In this document: positions 1-15,673 of the stretch, piece by piece | Position numbering within the stretch: the first letter of the stretch is position 1 | How the letters are laid out: each line of letters begins with the position of its first letter | Assembly (NCBI RefSeq): GCF_954871325.1 | Contig: NC_088777.1 | Location: 26,141,366 to 26,205,365 of the forward strand | Direction: 5' to 3' | Length of the DNA: 64,000 nt | DNA from: Gordionus sp. m RMFG-2023 | Taxonomy: Eukaryota; Nematomorpha; Gordioida; Chordodea; Parachordodidae | Notes under the pieces: model-generated | What the model was told of the DNA's origin: nothing | The model's input: only the letters and a program-made list of their open reading frames with translations | Database searches by the model: none | Program-made: the position numbers and the translations under genes

Positions 1-3000
1 TAACGTAAAAAATTACATCAAAGCATATTTAGATAGGAAATTTAATTCTAAGTTCAATGATATAAAAATTTATAAAATTAAATTTAAGATGTTAGCCTTT
101 TCCCTTCGAACATTTTCGCGACAGAAATATTATTTTTTGAACCGGAAACGTAAAAAAATACATCTAAGCATAATTGGATAGGAAATTTAATTCTGAGTAG
201 AATGATATAAAAATACTCAAAATTGCGTTTAAGATGTTAGAATTTCCCTTCTAACGTTTTTACCACAAAAAAATTTTTAAAATTTATTTTTTGAACCAAT
301 AACGTAAAAAATTACATCAAAGCATATTTAGATAGGAAATTTAATCCTGAGTTCAATGATATAAAAATTTTTAAAATTCAATTTAAGATTCCCTTCGAAC
401 ATTTTCGCGACAAAAATATTATTTTTTGAACCTGAAACGTAAAAAAATACATCTAAGCATAATTGGATAGGAAATTTAATTCTGAGTAGAATGATATAAA
501 AATATTCAAAATTGCGTTTAAGATGTTAGACTTTTCCCTTCGAACGTTTTTACCACAAAAAAATTATTAAAATTTATTTTTTGAACCGATAACGTAAAAA
601 ATTACATCAAAGCATATTTAGATAGGAAATTTAATTCGGAGTTCAATGATATAAAAATATTCAAAATTGCGTTTAAGATGTTAGCCTTTTCCCTTCTAAC
701 GTTTTTACCACAAAAAAACTTTTAAAATTTATTTTTTGAACCGATAACGTAAAAAATTACATCAAAGCATATTTAGATAGGAAATTTAATTCTGAGTTCA
801 ATGATATAAAAATATTCAAAATTGCGTTTAAGATGTTAGCCTTTTCCCTTCGAACGTTTTTACCACAAAAAAACTTTTAAAATTTATTTTTTGAACCGAT
901 AACGTAAAAAATTACGTCAAAGGATATTTCGATAGGAAATTTAATTCTAAGTTCAATGATATAAAAATTTATAAAATTAAACTTAAGATGTTAGCTTTTT
1001 CCCTTCGAACATTTTCGCGACAAAAATATTATTTTTTGAACCGGAAACGTAAAAAAATACATCTAAGCATAATTGAATAGGAAATTTAATTCTGAGTAGA
1101 ATGATATAAAAATACTTAAAATTGCATTTAAGATGTTAGCCTTTTCCCTTCGAACGTTTTTACCACCAAAGAATTTTTAAAATTTATTTTTTAAAGCATA
1201 TTTAGATAGGAAATTTAATCCTGAGTTCAATGATATAAAAATTTTTAAAATTAAACTTAAGATGTTAGCCTTTTCCCTTCGAATATTTTCGCGACAGAAA
1301 TATTATTTTTTGAACCGGAAACGTAAAAAAATACATCTAAGCATAATTGGATAGGAGATTTAATTCTGAGTAGAATGATATAAAAATACTTAATATTGCA
1401 TTTAAGATGTTAGCCTTTTCCCTTCGAACGTTTTTACCACAAAAAAATTTTTAAAATTTATTTTTTGAACCGATAACGTAAAAAATTACATCAAAGCATA
1501 TTTAGATAGGAAATTTAATCCTGAGTTCAATGATATAAAAAATTTTAAAATTAAATTTAAGATGTTAGCCTTTTCCCTTCGAACATTTTCGCGACAGAAA
1601 TATTATTTTTTGAACCGGAAACGTAAAAAAATACATCTAAGCATAATTGGATAGGAAATTTAATTCTGAGTAGAATGATATAAAAATATTCAAAATTGCG
1701 TTTAAGATGTTAGCCTTTTCCCTTCGAACGTTTTTACCACAAAAAAATTTTTAAAATTTATTTTTTGAACCGATAACGTAAAAAATTACATCAAAGCATA
1801 TTTAGATAGGAAATTTAATCCTGAGTTCAATGATATAAAAAATTTTAAAATTAAATTTAAGATGTTAGCCTTTTCCCTTCGAACATTTTCGCGACAAAAA
1901 TATTATTTTTTGAACCGTTAACGTAAAAAAATACATCTAAGCATAATTGGATAGGAAATTTAATTCTGAGTAGAATGATAAAAAAATATTCAAAATTGCG
2001 TTTAAGATGTTAGCCTTTTCCCTTCGAACGTTTTTACCACAAAAAAATTTTTAAAATTTATTTTTTGAACCGATAACGTAAAAAATTACATCAAAGCATA
2101 TTTAGATAGGAAATTTAATATTGAGTTCAATGATATAAAAATTTTTAAAATTAAATTTAAGATGTATGCCTTTTCCCTTCGAACATTTTCGCGACAGAAA
2201 TATTATTTTTTGAACCGGAAACTTAAAAAAATACATCTAAGCATAATTGGATAGGAAATTTAATTCTGAGTAGAATGATATAAAAATATTCAAAATTGCG
2301 TTTAAGATGTTAGCCTTTTCCCTTCGAACGTTTTTACCACAAAAAAATTTTTAAAATTTATTTTTTGAACCGATAACGTAAAAAATTACATCAAAGCATA
2401 TTTAGATAGGAAATTTAATCCTGAGTTCAATGATAAAAAATATTCAAAATTGCGTTTAAGATGTTAGCCTTTTCCCTTCGAACGTTTTTACCACAAAAAA
2501 TTTTTAAAATTTATTTTTTGAACCGATAACGTAAAAAATTACATCTAAGCATATTTAGATAGGAAATTTAATATTGAGTTCAATGATATAAAAATTTTTA
2601 AAATTAAATTTAAGATGTATGCCTTTTCCCTTCGAACATTTTCGCGACAGAAATATTATTTTTTGAACCGGAAACGTAAAAAAATACATCTAAGCATAAT
2701 TGGATAGGAAATTTAATTCTGAGTAGAATGATATAAAAATACTTAAAATTGCGTTTAAGATGTTAGCCTTTTCTCTTCGAACGTTTTTACCACAAAAAAA
2801 TTTTTTAAATTTATTTTTTGAACCGATAACGTAAAAAATTACATCAAAGCATATTTAGATAGGAAATTTAATCCTGAGTTCAATGATATAAAAATTTTTA
2901 AAATTAAATTTAAGATGTTAGCCTTTTCCCTTCTAACATTTTCGCGACAGAAATATTATTTTTTGAACCGGAAACGTAAAAAAATACATCTAAGCATAAT

Positions 3001-6000
3001 TGGATAGGAAATTTAATTCTGAGTAGAATGATATAAAAATATTCAAAATTGCGTTTAAGATGTTAGCCTTTTGTCTTCGAACGTTTTTACCACAAAAAAA
3101 TTATTAAAATTTTATTTTTGAACCGATAACGTAAAAAATTACATCAAAGCATATTTAGATAGGAAATTTAATCCTGAGTTCAATGATATAAAAATTTTAA
3201 AAATTAAACTTAAGATGTTAGCCTTTTCCCTTCGAACATTTTCGCGACAAAAATATTATTTTTTGAACCGTTAACGTAAAAAAATACATCTAAGCATAAT
3301 TGGATAGGAAATTTAATTCTGAGTAGAATGATCTAAAAATACTTAAAATTGCGTTTAAGATGTTAGCCTTTTCCCTTCGAACGTTTTTACCACAAAAAAA
3401 TTTTTAAAATTTATTTTTTGAACCGATAACGTAAAAAATTTCAAAGCATATTTAGATAGGAAATTTAATCCTGAGTTCAATGATATAAAAATTTTTAAAA
3501 TTAAACTTAAGATGTTAGCCTTTTCCCTTCGAACATTTTCGCGACAGAAATATTATTTTTTGAACCGGAAACGTAAAAAAATACATCTAAGCATAATTTG
3601 ATAGGAAATTTAATTCTGAGTAGAATGATATAAAAATATTCAAAATTGCGTTTAAGATGTTAGCCTTTTGTCTTCGAACGTTTTTACCACAAAAAAATTA
3701 TTAAAATTTATTTTTTGAACCGATAACGTAAAAAATTACATCAAAGCATATTTAGATAGGAAATTTAATCCTGAGTTCAATGATATAAAAATTTTAAAAA
3801 TTAAACTTAAGATGTTAGCCTTTTCCCTTCGAACATTTTCGCGACAAAAATATTATTTTTTGAACCGGAAACGTAAAAAAATACATCTAAGCATAATTGG
3901 ATAGGAAATTTAATTCTGAGTAGAATGATATAAAAATATTCAAAATTGCGTTTAAGATGTTAGCCTTTTCCCTTCGAACGTTTTTACCACAAAAAAATTT
4001 TAAAAATTATTTTTTGAACCGATAACGTAAAAAATTACATCAAAGCATATTTAGATAGGAAATTTAATTCTGAGTTCAATGATATAAAAATATTTAAAAT
4101 TAAATTTAAGATGTTAGCCTTTTCCCTTCGAACATTTTATCGACAGAAATATTATTTTTTAAACCGGAAACGTAAAAAAATACATCTAAGCATAATTATA
4201 TAGGAAATTTAATTCTGAGTAGAATGATATAAAAATACTTAAAATTGCGTTTAAGATGTTAGCCTTTTCCCTTCGAACGTTTTTACCACAAAAAAATTTT
4301 TTAAATTTATTTTTTGAACCGATAACGTAAAAAATTACATCAAAGCATATTTAGATAGGAAATTTAATCCTGAGTTCAATGATATAAAAATTTTTAAAAT
4401 TAAACTTAAGATTCCCTTCAAAAATTTTCGCGACAAAAATATTATTTTTTGAACCGGAAACGTAAAAAAATACATCTAAGCATAATTGGATAGGAAATTT
4501 AATTCTGAGTAGAATGATATAAAAATATTCAAAATTGCGTTTAAGATGTTAGCCTTTTCCCTTCGAACGTTTTTACCACAAAAAAATTTTTAAAATTTAT
4601 TTTTTGAACCGATAACGTAAAAAATTACATCAAAGCATATTTAGATAGGAAATTTAATTCTGAGTTCAATGATATATAAATTTTTAAAATTAAACCTAAG
4701 ATGTTAGCCTTTTCCCTTCGAACATTTTCGCGACAGAAATATTATTTTTTGAACCGGAAACGTAAAAAAATACATCTAAGCATAATTGGATAGGAAATTT
4801 AATTCTGAGTAGAATGATATAAAAATATTCAAAATTGCGTTTAAGATGTTAGCCTTTTGTCTTCGAACGTTTTTACCACAAAAAAATTATTAAAATTTAT
4901 TTTTTGAACCGATAACAAAATTACATCAAAGCATATTTAGTTAGGAAATTTAATCCTGAGTTCAATGATATAAAAATTTTTAAAATTCAATTTAAGATTC
5001 CCTTCGAACATTTTCGCGTAAAAAATATTATTTTTTGAACCGGAAACGTAAAAAAATACATCTAAGCATAATTGGATAGGAAATTTGATTCTGAGTAGAA
5101 TGATATAAAAATATTCAAAATTGCGTTTAAGATGTTAGCCTTTTCCCTTCGAACGTTTTTACCACAAAAAAATTTTTAAAATTTATTTTTTGAACCGATA
5201 ACGTAAAAAATTACATCAAAGCATATTTAGATAGGAAATTTAATTCTAAGTTCAATGATATAAAAATTTATAAAATTAAATTTAAGATGTTAGCCTTTTC
5301 CCTTCGAACATTTTCGCGACAGAAATATTATTTTTTGAACAGGTAACGTAAAAAAATACATCTAAGCATAATTGGATAGGAAATTTAATTCTGAGTAGAA
5401 TGATATATTGCGTTTAAGATGTTAGAATTTCCCTTCTAACGTTTTTACCACAAAAAAATTTTTAAAATTTATTTTTTGAACCAATAACGTAAAAAATTAC
5501 ATCAAAGCATATTTAGATAGGAAATTTAATCCTGAGTTCAATGATATAAAAATTTTTAAAATTCAATTTAAGATTCCCTTCGAACATTTTCGCGACAAAA
5601 ATATTATTTTTTGAACCTGAAACGTAAAAAAATACATCTAAGCATAATTGGATAGGAAATTTAATTCTGAGTAGAATGATATAAAAATATTCAAAATTGC
5701 GTTTAAGATGTTAGACTTTTCCCTTCGAACGTTTTTACCACAAAAAAATTATTAAAATTTATTTTTTGAACCGATAACGTAAAAAATTACATCAAAGCAT
5801 ATTTAGATAGGAAATTTAATTCTGAGTTCAATGATATAAAAATATTCAAAATTGCGTTTAAGATGTTAGCCTTTTCCCTTCTAACGTTTTTACCACAAAA
5901 AAACTTTTAAAATTTATTTTTTGAACCGATAACGTAAAAAATTACATCAAAGCATATTTAGATAGGAAATTTAATTCTGAGTTCAATGATATAAAAATAT

Positions 6001-7834
6001 TCAAAATTGCGTTTAAGATGTTAGCCTTTTCCCTTCGAACGTTTTTACCACAAAAAAACTTTTAAAATTTATTTTTTGAACCGATAACGTAAAAAATTAC
6101 GTCAAAGAATATTTCGATAGGAAATTTAATTCTAAGTTCAATGATATAAAAATTTATAAAATTAAACTTAAGATGTTAGCTTTTTCCCTTCGAACATTTT
6201 CGCGACAAAAATATTATTTTTTGAACCGGAAACGTAAAAAAATACATCTAAGCATAATTGAATAGGAAATTTAATTCTGAGTAGAATGATATAAAAATAC
6301 TTAAAATTGCATTTAAGATGTTAGCCTTTTCCCTTCGAACGTTTTTACCACCAAAGAATTTTTAAAATTTATTTTTTAAAGCATATTTAGATAGGAAATT
6401 TAATCCTGAGTTCAATGATATAAAAATTTTTAAAATTAAACTTAAGATGTTAGCCTTTTCCCTTCGAATATTTTCGCGACAGAAATATTATTTTTTGAAC
6501 CGGAAACGTAAAAAAATACATCTAAGCATAATTGGATAGGAAATTTAATTCTGAGTAGAATGATATAAAAATATTCAAAATTGCGTTTAAGATGTTAGCC
6601 TTTTCCCTTCGAACGTTTTTACCACAAAAAAATTTTTAAAAATTATTTTTTGAACCGATAACGTAAAAAATTACATCAAAGCATATTTAGATAGGAAATT
6701 TAATTCTGAGTTCAATGATATAAAAATATTTAAAATTAAATTTAAGATGTTAGCCTTTTCCCTTCGAACATTTTATCGACAGAAATATTATTTTTTAAAC
6801 AGGAAACGTAAAAAAATACATCTAAGCATAATTATATAGGAAATTTAATTCTGAGTAGAATGATATAAAAATACTTAAAATTGCGTTTAAGATGTTAGCC
6901 TTTTCCCTTCGAACGTTTTTACCACAAAAAAATTTTTTAAATTTATTTTTTGAACCGATAACGTAAAAAATTACATCAAAGCATATTTAGATAGGAAATT
7001 TAATCCTGAGTTCAATGATATAAAAATTTTTAAAATTAAACTTAAGATTCCCTTCAAAAATTTTCGCGACAAAAATATTATTTTTTGAACCGGAAACGTA
7101 AAAAAATACATCTAAGCATAATTGGATAGGAAATTTAATTCTGAGTAGAATGATATAAAAATATTCAAAATTGCGTTTAAGATGTTAGCCTTTTCCCTTC
7201 GAACGTTTTTACCACAAAAAAATTTTTAAAATTTATTTTTTGAACCGATAACGTAAAAAATTACATCAAAGCATATTTAGATAGGAAATTTAATTCTGAG
7301 TTCAATGATATATAAATTTTTAAAATTAAACCTAAGATGTTAGCCTTTTCCCTTCGAACATTTTCGCGACAGAAATATTATTTTTTGAACCGGAAACGTA
7401 AAAAAATACATCTAAGCATAATTGGATAGGAAATTTAATTCTGAGTAGAATGATATAAAAATATTCAAAATTGCGTTTAAGATGTTAGCCTTTTGTCTTC
7501 GAACGTTTTTACCACAAAAAAATTATTAAAATTTATTTTTTGAACCGATAACAAAATTACATCAAAGCATATTTAGTTAGGAAATTTAATCCTGAGTTCA
7601 ATGATATAAAAATTTTTAAAATTCAATTTAAGATTCCCTTCGAACATTTTCGCGACAAAAATATTATTTTTTGAACCGGAAACGTAAAAAAATACATCTA
7701 AGCATAATTGGATAGGAAATTTGATTCTGAGTAGAATGATATAAAAATATTCAAAATTGCGTTTAAGATGTTAGCCTTTTCCCTTCGAACGTTTTTACCA
7801 CAAAAAAATTTTTAAAATTTATTTTTTGAACCGA
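1..7834. repeat. Higher-order repeat unit, copy 1
   Basis: The sequence from position 1 recurs almost base for base from 7835. The diagnostic variant TTAATTCGGAG sits at 631 and 8465, an offset of 7834. The unit has two parts: 1 to about 5196, and about 5197 to 7834. The second part repeats the first with about 2.6 kb missing: text matching positions up to about 1340 jumps to text matching about 3900. The second part opens with its own variants (GAACAGGTAACG and GATATATTGCG near 5340-5410). Confidence 0.9.
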
Positions 7835-10800
7835 TAACGTAAAAAATTACATCAAAGCATATTTAGATAGGAAATTTAATTCTAAGTTCAATGATATAAA
7901 AATTTATAAAATTAAATTTAAGATGTTAGCCTTTTCCCTTCGAACATTTTCGCGACAGAAATATTATTTTTTGAACCGGAAACGTAAAAAAATACATCTA
8001 AGCATAATTGGATAGGAAATTTAATTCTGAGTAGAATGATATAAAAATACTCAAAATTGCGTTTAAGATGTTAGAATTTCCCTTCTAACGTTTTTACCAC
8101 AAAAAAATTTTTAAAATTTATTTTTTGAACCAATAACGTAAAAAATTACATCAAAGCATATTTAGATAGGAAATTTAATCCTGAGTTCAATGATATAAAA
8201 ATTTTTAAAATTCAATTTAAGATTCCCTTCGAACATTTTCGCGACAAAAATATTATTTTTTGAACCTGAAACGTAAAAAAATACATCTAAGCATAATTGG
8301 ATAGGAAATTTAATTCTGAGTAGAATGATATAAAAATATTCAAAATTGCGTTTAAGATGTTAGACTTTTCCCTTCGAACGTTTTTACCACAAAAAAATTA
8401 TTAAAATTTATTTTTTGAACCGATAACGTAAAAAATTACATCAAAGCATATTTAGATAGGAAATTTAATTCGGAGTTCAATGATATAAAAATATTCAAAA
8501 TTGCGTTTAAGATGTTAGCCTTTTCCCTTCTAACGTTTTTACCACAAAAAAACTTTTAAAATTTATTTTTTGAACCGATAACGTAAAAAATTACATCAAA
8601 GCATATTTAGATAGGAAATTAAATTCTGAGTTCAATGATATAAAAATATTCAAAATTGCGTTTAAGATGTTAGCCTTTTCCCTTCGAACGTTTTTACCAC
8701 AAAAAAACTTTTAAAATTTATTTTTTGAACCGATAACGTAAAAAATTACGTCAAAGGATATTTCGATAGGAAATTTAATTCTAAGTTCAATGATATAAAA
8801 ATTTATAAAATTAAACTTAAGATGTTAGCTTTTTCCCTTCGAACATTTTCGCGACAAAAATATTATTTTTTGAACCGGAAACGTAAAAAAATACATCTAA
8901 GCATAATTGAATAGGAAATTTAATTCTGAGTAGAATGATATAAAAATACTTAAAATTGCATTTAAGATGTTAGCCTTTTCCCTTCGAACGTTTTTACCAC
9001 CAAAGAATTTTTAAAATTTATTTTTTAAAGCATATTTAGATAGGAAATTTAATCCTGAGTTCAATGATATAAAAATTTTTAAAATTAAACTTAAGATGTT
9101 AGCCTTTTCCCTTCGAATATTTTCGCGACAGAAATATTATTTTTTGAACCGGAAACGTAAAAAAATACATCTAAGCATAATTGGATAGGAGATTTAATTC
9201 TGAGTAGAATGATATAAAAATACTTAATATTGCATTTAAGATGTTAGCCTTTTCCCTTCGAACGTTTTTACCACAAAAAAATTTTTAAAATTTATTTTTT
9301 GAACCGATAACGTAAAAAATTACATCAAAGCATATTTAGATAGGAAATTTAATCCTGAGTTCAATGATATAAAAAATTTTAAAATTAAATTTAAGATGTT
9401 AGCCTTTTCCCTTCGAACATTTTCGCGACAGAAATATTATTTTTTGAACCGGAAACGTAAAAAAATACATCTAAGCATAATTGGATAGGAAATTTAATTC
9501 TGAGTAGAATGATATAAAAATATTCAAAATTGCGTTTAAGATGTTAGCCTTTTCCCTTCGAACGTTTTTACCACAAAAAAATTTTTAAAATTTATTTTTT
9601 GAACCGATAACGTAAAAAATTACATCAAAGCATATTTAGATAGGAAATTTAATCCTGAGTTCAATGATATAAAAAATTTTAAAATTAAATTTAAGATGTT
9701 AGCCTTTTCCCTTCGAACATTTTCGCGACAAAAATATTATTTTTTGAACCGTTAACGTAAAAAAATACATCTAAGCATAATTGGATAGGAAATTTAATTC
9801 TGAGTAGAATGATAAAAAAATATTCAAAATTGCGTTTAAGATGTTAGCCTTTTCCCTTCGAACGTTTTTACCACAAAAAAATTTTTAAAATTTATTTTTT
9901 GAACCGATAACGTAAAAAATTACATCAAAGCATATTTAGATAGGAAATTTAATATTGAGTTCAATGATATAAAAATTTTTAAAATTAAATTTAAGATGTA
10001 TGCCTTTTCCCTTCGAACATTTTCGCGACAGAAATATTATTTTTTGAACCGGAAACTTAAAAAAATACATCTAAGCATAATTGGATAGGAAATTTAATTC
10101 TGAGTAGAATGATATAAAAATATTCAAAATTGCGTTTAAGATGTTAGCCTTTTCCCTTCGAACGTTTTTACCACAAAAAAATTTTTAAAATTTATTTTTT
10201 GAACCGATAACGTAAAAAATTACATCAAAGCATATTTAGATAGGAAATTTAATCCTGAGTTCAATGATAAAAAATATTCAAAATTGCGTTTAAGATGTTA
10301 GCCTTTTCCCTTCGAACGTTTTTACCACAAAAAATTTTTAAAATTTATTTTTTGAACCGATAACGTAAAAAATTACATCTAAGCATATTTAGATAGGAAA
10401 TTTAATATTGAGTTCAATGATATAAAAATTTTTAAAATTAAATTTAAGATGTATGCCTTTTCCCTTCGAACATTTTCGCGACAGAAATATTATTTTTTGA
10501 ACCGGAAACGTAAAAAAATACATCTAAGCATAATTGGATAGGAAATTTAATTCTGAGTAGAATGATATAAAAATACTTAAAATTGCGTTTAAGATGTTAG
10601 CCTTTTCTCTTCGAACGTTTTTACCACAAAAAAATTTTTTAAATTTATTTTTTGAACCGATAACGTAAAAAATTACATCAAAGCATATTTAGATAGGAAA
10701 TTTAATCCTGAGTTCAATGATATAAAAATTTTTAAAATTAAATTTAAGATGTTAGCCTTTTCCCTTCTAACATTTTCGCGACAGAAATATTATTTTTTGA

Positions 10801-13800
10801 ACCGGAAACGTAAAAAAATACATCTAAGCATAATTGGATAGGAAATTTAATTCTGAGTAGAATGATATAAAAATATTCAAAATTGCGTTTAAGATGTTAG
10901 CCTTTTGTCTTCGAACGTTTTTACCACAAAAAAATTATTAAAATTTTATTTTTGAACCGATAACGTAAAAAATTACATCAAAGCATATTTAGATAGGAAA
11001 TTTAATCCTGAGTTCAATGATATAAAAATTTTAAAAATTAAACTTAAGATGTTAGCCTTTTCCCTTCGAACATTTTCGCGACAAAAATATTATTTTTTGA
11101 ACCGTTAACGTAAAAAAATACATCTAAGCATAATTGGATAGGAAATTTAATTCTGAGTAGAATGATCTAAAAATACTTAAAATTGCGTTTAAGATGTTAG
11201 CCTTTTCCCTTCGAACGTTTTTACCACAAAAAAATTTTTAAAATTTATTTTTTGAACCGATAACGTAAAAAATTTCAAAGCATATTTAGATAGGAAATTT
11301 AATCCTGAGTTCAATGATATAAAAATTTTTAAAATTAAACTTAAGATGTTAGCCTTTTCCCTTCGAACATTTTCGCGACAGAAATATTATTTTTTGAACC
11401 GGAAACGTAAAAAAATACATCTAAGCATAATTTGATAGGAAATTTAATAACTGAGTAGAATGATATAAAAATATTCAAAATTGCGTTTAAGATGTTAGCC
11501 TTTTGTCTTCGAACGTTTTTACCACAAAAAAATTATTAAAATTTATTTTTTGAACCGATAACGTAAAAAATTACATCAAAGCATATTTAGATAGGAAATT
11601 TAATCCTGAGTTCAATGATATAAAAATTTTAAAAATTAAACTTAAGATGTTAGCCTTTTCCCTTCGAACATTTTCGCGACAAAAATATTATTTTTTGAAC
11701 CGGAAACGTAAAAAAATACATCTAAGCATAATTGGATAGGAAATTTAATTCTGAGTAGAATGATATAAAAATATTCAAAATTGCGTTTAAGATGTTAGCC
11801 TTTTCCCTTCGAACGTTTTTACCACAAAAAAATTTTTAAAAATTATTTTTTGAACCGATAACGTAAAAAATTACATCAAAGCATATTTAGATAGGAAATT
11901 TAATTCTGAGTTCAATGATATAAAAATATTTAAAATTAAATTTAAGATGTTAGCCTTTTCCCTTCGAACATTTTATCGACAGAAATATTATTTTTTAAAC
12001 CGGAAACGTAAAAAAATACATCTAAGCATAATTATATAGGAAATTTAATTCTGAGTAGAATGATATAAAAATACTTAAAATTGCGTTTAAGATGTTAGCC
12101 TTTTCCCTTCGAACGTTTTTACCACAAAAAAATTTTTTAAATTTATTTTTTGAACCGATAACGTAAAAAATTACATCAAAGCATATTTAGATAGGAAATT
12201 TAATCCTGAGTTCAATGATATAAAAATTTTTAAAATTAAACTTAAGATTCCCTTCAAAAATTTTCGCGACAAAAATATTATTTTTTGAACCGGAAACGTA
12301 AAAAAATACATCTAAGCATAATTGGATAGGAAATTTAATTCTGAGTAGAATGATATAAAAATATTCAAAATTGCGTTTAAGATGTTAGCCTTTTCCCTTC
12401 GAACGTTTTTACCACAAAAAAATTTTTAAAATTTATTTTTGAACCGATAACGTAAAAAATTACATCAAAGCATATTTAGATAGGAAATTTAATTCTGAGT
12501 TCAATGATATATAAATTTTTAAAATTAAACCTAAGATGTTAGCCTTTTCCCTTCGAACATTTTCGCGACAGAAATATTATTTTTTGAACCGGAAACGTAA
12601 AAAAATACATCTAAGCATAATTGGATAGGAAATTTAATTCTGAGTAGAATGATATAAAAATATTCAAAATTGCGTTTAAGATGTTAGCCTTTTGTCTTCG
12701 AACGTTTTTACCACAAAAAAATTATTAAAATTTATTTTTTGAACCGATAACGTAAAAAATTACATCAAAGCATATTTAGTTAGGAAATTTAATCCTGAGT
12801 TCAATGATATAAAAATTTTTAAAATTCAATTTAAGATTCCCTTCGAACATTTTCGCGACAAAAATATTATTTTTTGAACCGGAAACGTAAAAAAATACAT
12901 CTAAGCATAATTGGATAGGAAATTTGATTCTGAGTAGAATGATATAAAAATATTCAAAATTGCGTTTAAGATGTTAGCCTTTTCCCTTCGAACGTTTTTA
13001 CCACAAAAAAATTTTTAAAATTTATTTTTTGAACCGATAACGTAAAAAATTACATCAAAGCATATTTAGATAGGAAATTTAATTCTAAGTTCAATGATAT
13101 AAAAATTTATAAAATTAAATTTAAGATGTTAGCCTTTTCCCTTCGAACATTTTCGCGACAGAAATATTATTTTTTGAACAGGTAACGTAAAAAAATACAT
13201 CTAAGCATAATTGGATAGGAAATTTAATTCTGAGTAGAATGATATATTGCGTTTAAGATGTTAGAATTTCCCTTCTAACGTTTTTACCACAAAAAAATTT
13301 TTAAAATTTATTTTTTGAACCAATAACGTAAAAAATTACATCAAAGCATATTTAGATAGGAAATTTAATCCTGAGTTCAATGATATAAAAATTTTTAAAA
13401 TTCAATTTAAGATTCCCTTCGAACATTTTCGCGACAAAAATATTATTTTTTGAACCTGAAACGTAAAAAAATACATCTAAGCATAATTGGATAGGAAATT
13501 TAATTCTGAGTAGAATGATATAAAAATATTCAAAATTGCGTTTAAGATGTTAGACTTTTCCCTTCGAACGTTTTTACCACAAAAAAATTATTAAAATTTA
13601 TTTTTTGAACCGATAACGTAAAAAATTACATCAAAGCATATTTAGATAGGAAATTTAATTCTGAGTTCAATGATATAAAAATATTCAAAATTGCGTTTAA
13701 GATGTTAGCCTTTTCCCTTCTAACGTTTTTACCACAAAAAAACTTTTAAAATTTATTTTTTGAACCGATAACGTAAAAAATTACATCAAAGCATATTTAG

Positions 13801-15673
13801 ATAGGAAATTTAATTCTGAGTTCAATGATATAAAAATATTCAAAATTGCGTTTAAGATGTTAGCCTTTTCCCTTCGAACGTTTTTACCACAAAAAAACTT
13901 TTAAAATTTATTTTTTGAACCGATAACGTAAAAAATTACGTCAAAGAATATTTCGATAGGAAATTTAATTCTAAGTTCAATGATATAAAAATTTATAAAA
14001 TTAAACTTAAGATGTTAGCTTTTTCCCTTCGAACATTTTCGCGACAAAAATATTATTTTTTGAACCGGAAACGTAAAAAAATACATCTAAGCATAATTGA
14101 ATAGGAAATTTAATTCTGAGTAGAATGATATAAAAATACTTAAAATTGCATTTAAGATGTTAGCCTTTTCCCTTCGAACGTTTTTACCACCAAAGAATTT
14201 TTAAAATTTATTTTTTAAAGCATATTTAGATAGGAAATTTAATCCTGAGTTCAATGATATAAAAATTTTTAAAATTAAACTTAAGATGTTAGCCTTTTCC
14301 CTTCGAATATTTTCGCGACAGAAATATTATTTTTTGAACCGGAAACGTAAAAAAATACATCTAAGCATAATTGGATAGGAAATTTAATTCTGAGTAGAAT
14401 GATATAAAAATATTCAAAATTGCGTTTAAGATGTTAGCCTTTTCCCTTCGAACGTTTTTACCACAAAAAAATTTTTAAAAATTATTTTTTGAACCGATAA
14501 CGTAAAAAATTACATCAAAGCATATTTAGATAGGAAATTTAATTCTGAGTTCAATGATATAAAAATATTTAAAATTAAATTTAAGATGTTAGCCTTTTCC
14601 CTTCGAACATTTTATCGACAGAAATATTATTTTTTAAACAGGAAACGTAAAAAAATACATCTAAGCATAATTATATAGGAAATTTAATTCTGAGTAGAAT
14701 GATATAAAAATACTTAAAATTGCGTTTAAGATGTTAGCCTTTTCCCTTCGAACGTTTTTACCACAAAAAAATTTTTTAAATTTATTTTTTGAACCGATAA
14801 CGTAAAAAATTACATCAAAGCATATTTAGATAGGAAATTTAATCCTGAGTTCAATGATATAAAAATTTTTAAAATTAAACTTAAGATTCCCTTCAAAAAT
14901 TTTCGCGACAAAAATATTATTTTTTGAACCGGAAACGTAAAAAAATACATCTAAGCATAATTGGATAGGAAATTTAATTCTGAGTAGAATGATATAAAAA
15001 TATTCAAAATTGCGTTTAAGATGTTAGCCTTTTCCCTTCGAACGTTTTTACCACAAAAAAATTTTTAAAATTTATTTTTTGAACCGATAACGTAAAAAAT
15101 TACATCAAAGCATATTTAGATAGGAAATTTAATTCTGAGTTCAATGATATATAAATTTTTAAAATTAAACCTAAGATGTTAGCCTTTTCCCTTCGAACAT
15201 TTTCGCGACAGAAATATTATTTTTTGAACCGGAAACGTAAAAAAATACATCTAAGCATAATTGGATAGGAAATTTAATTCTGAGTAGAATGATATAAAAA
15301 TATTCAAAATTGCGTTTAAGATGTTAGCCTTTTGTCTTCGAACGTTTTTACCACAAAAAAATTATTAAAATTTATTTTTTGAACCGATAACAAAATTACA
15401 TCAAAGCATATTTAGTTAGGAAATTTAATCCTGAGTTCAATGATATAAAAATTTTTAAAATTCAATTTAAGATTCCCTTCGAACATTTTCGCGACAAAAA
15501 TATTATTTTTTGAACCGGAAACGTAAAAAAATACATCTAAGCATAATTGGATAGGAAATTTGATTCTGAGTAGAATGATATAAAAATATTCAAAATTGCG
15601 TTTAAGATGTTAGCCTTTTCCCTTCGAACGTTTTTACCACAAAAAAATTTTTAAAATTTATTTTTTGAACCGA
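7835..15673. repeat. Higher-order repeat unit, copy 2
   Basis: Near-identical to copy 1, with a few scattered point differences and small indels (for example an extra AA near 11449). It contains the same 5.2 kb and 2.6 kb sub-blocks, and the second sub-block again carries the GAACAGGTAACG and GATATATTGCG variants (near 13180-13250). The unit length is 7839 bp against 7834 bp in copy 1. The TTAATTCGGAG marker recurs at 16304, confirming the period. Confidence 0.9.
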
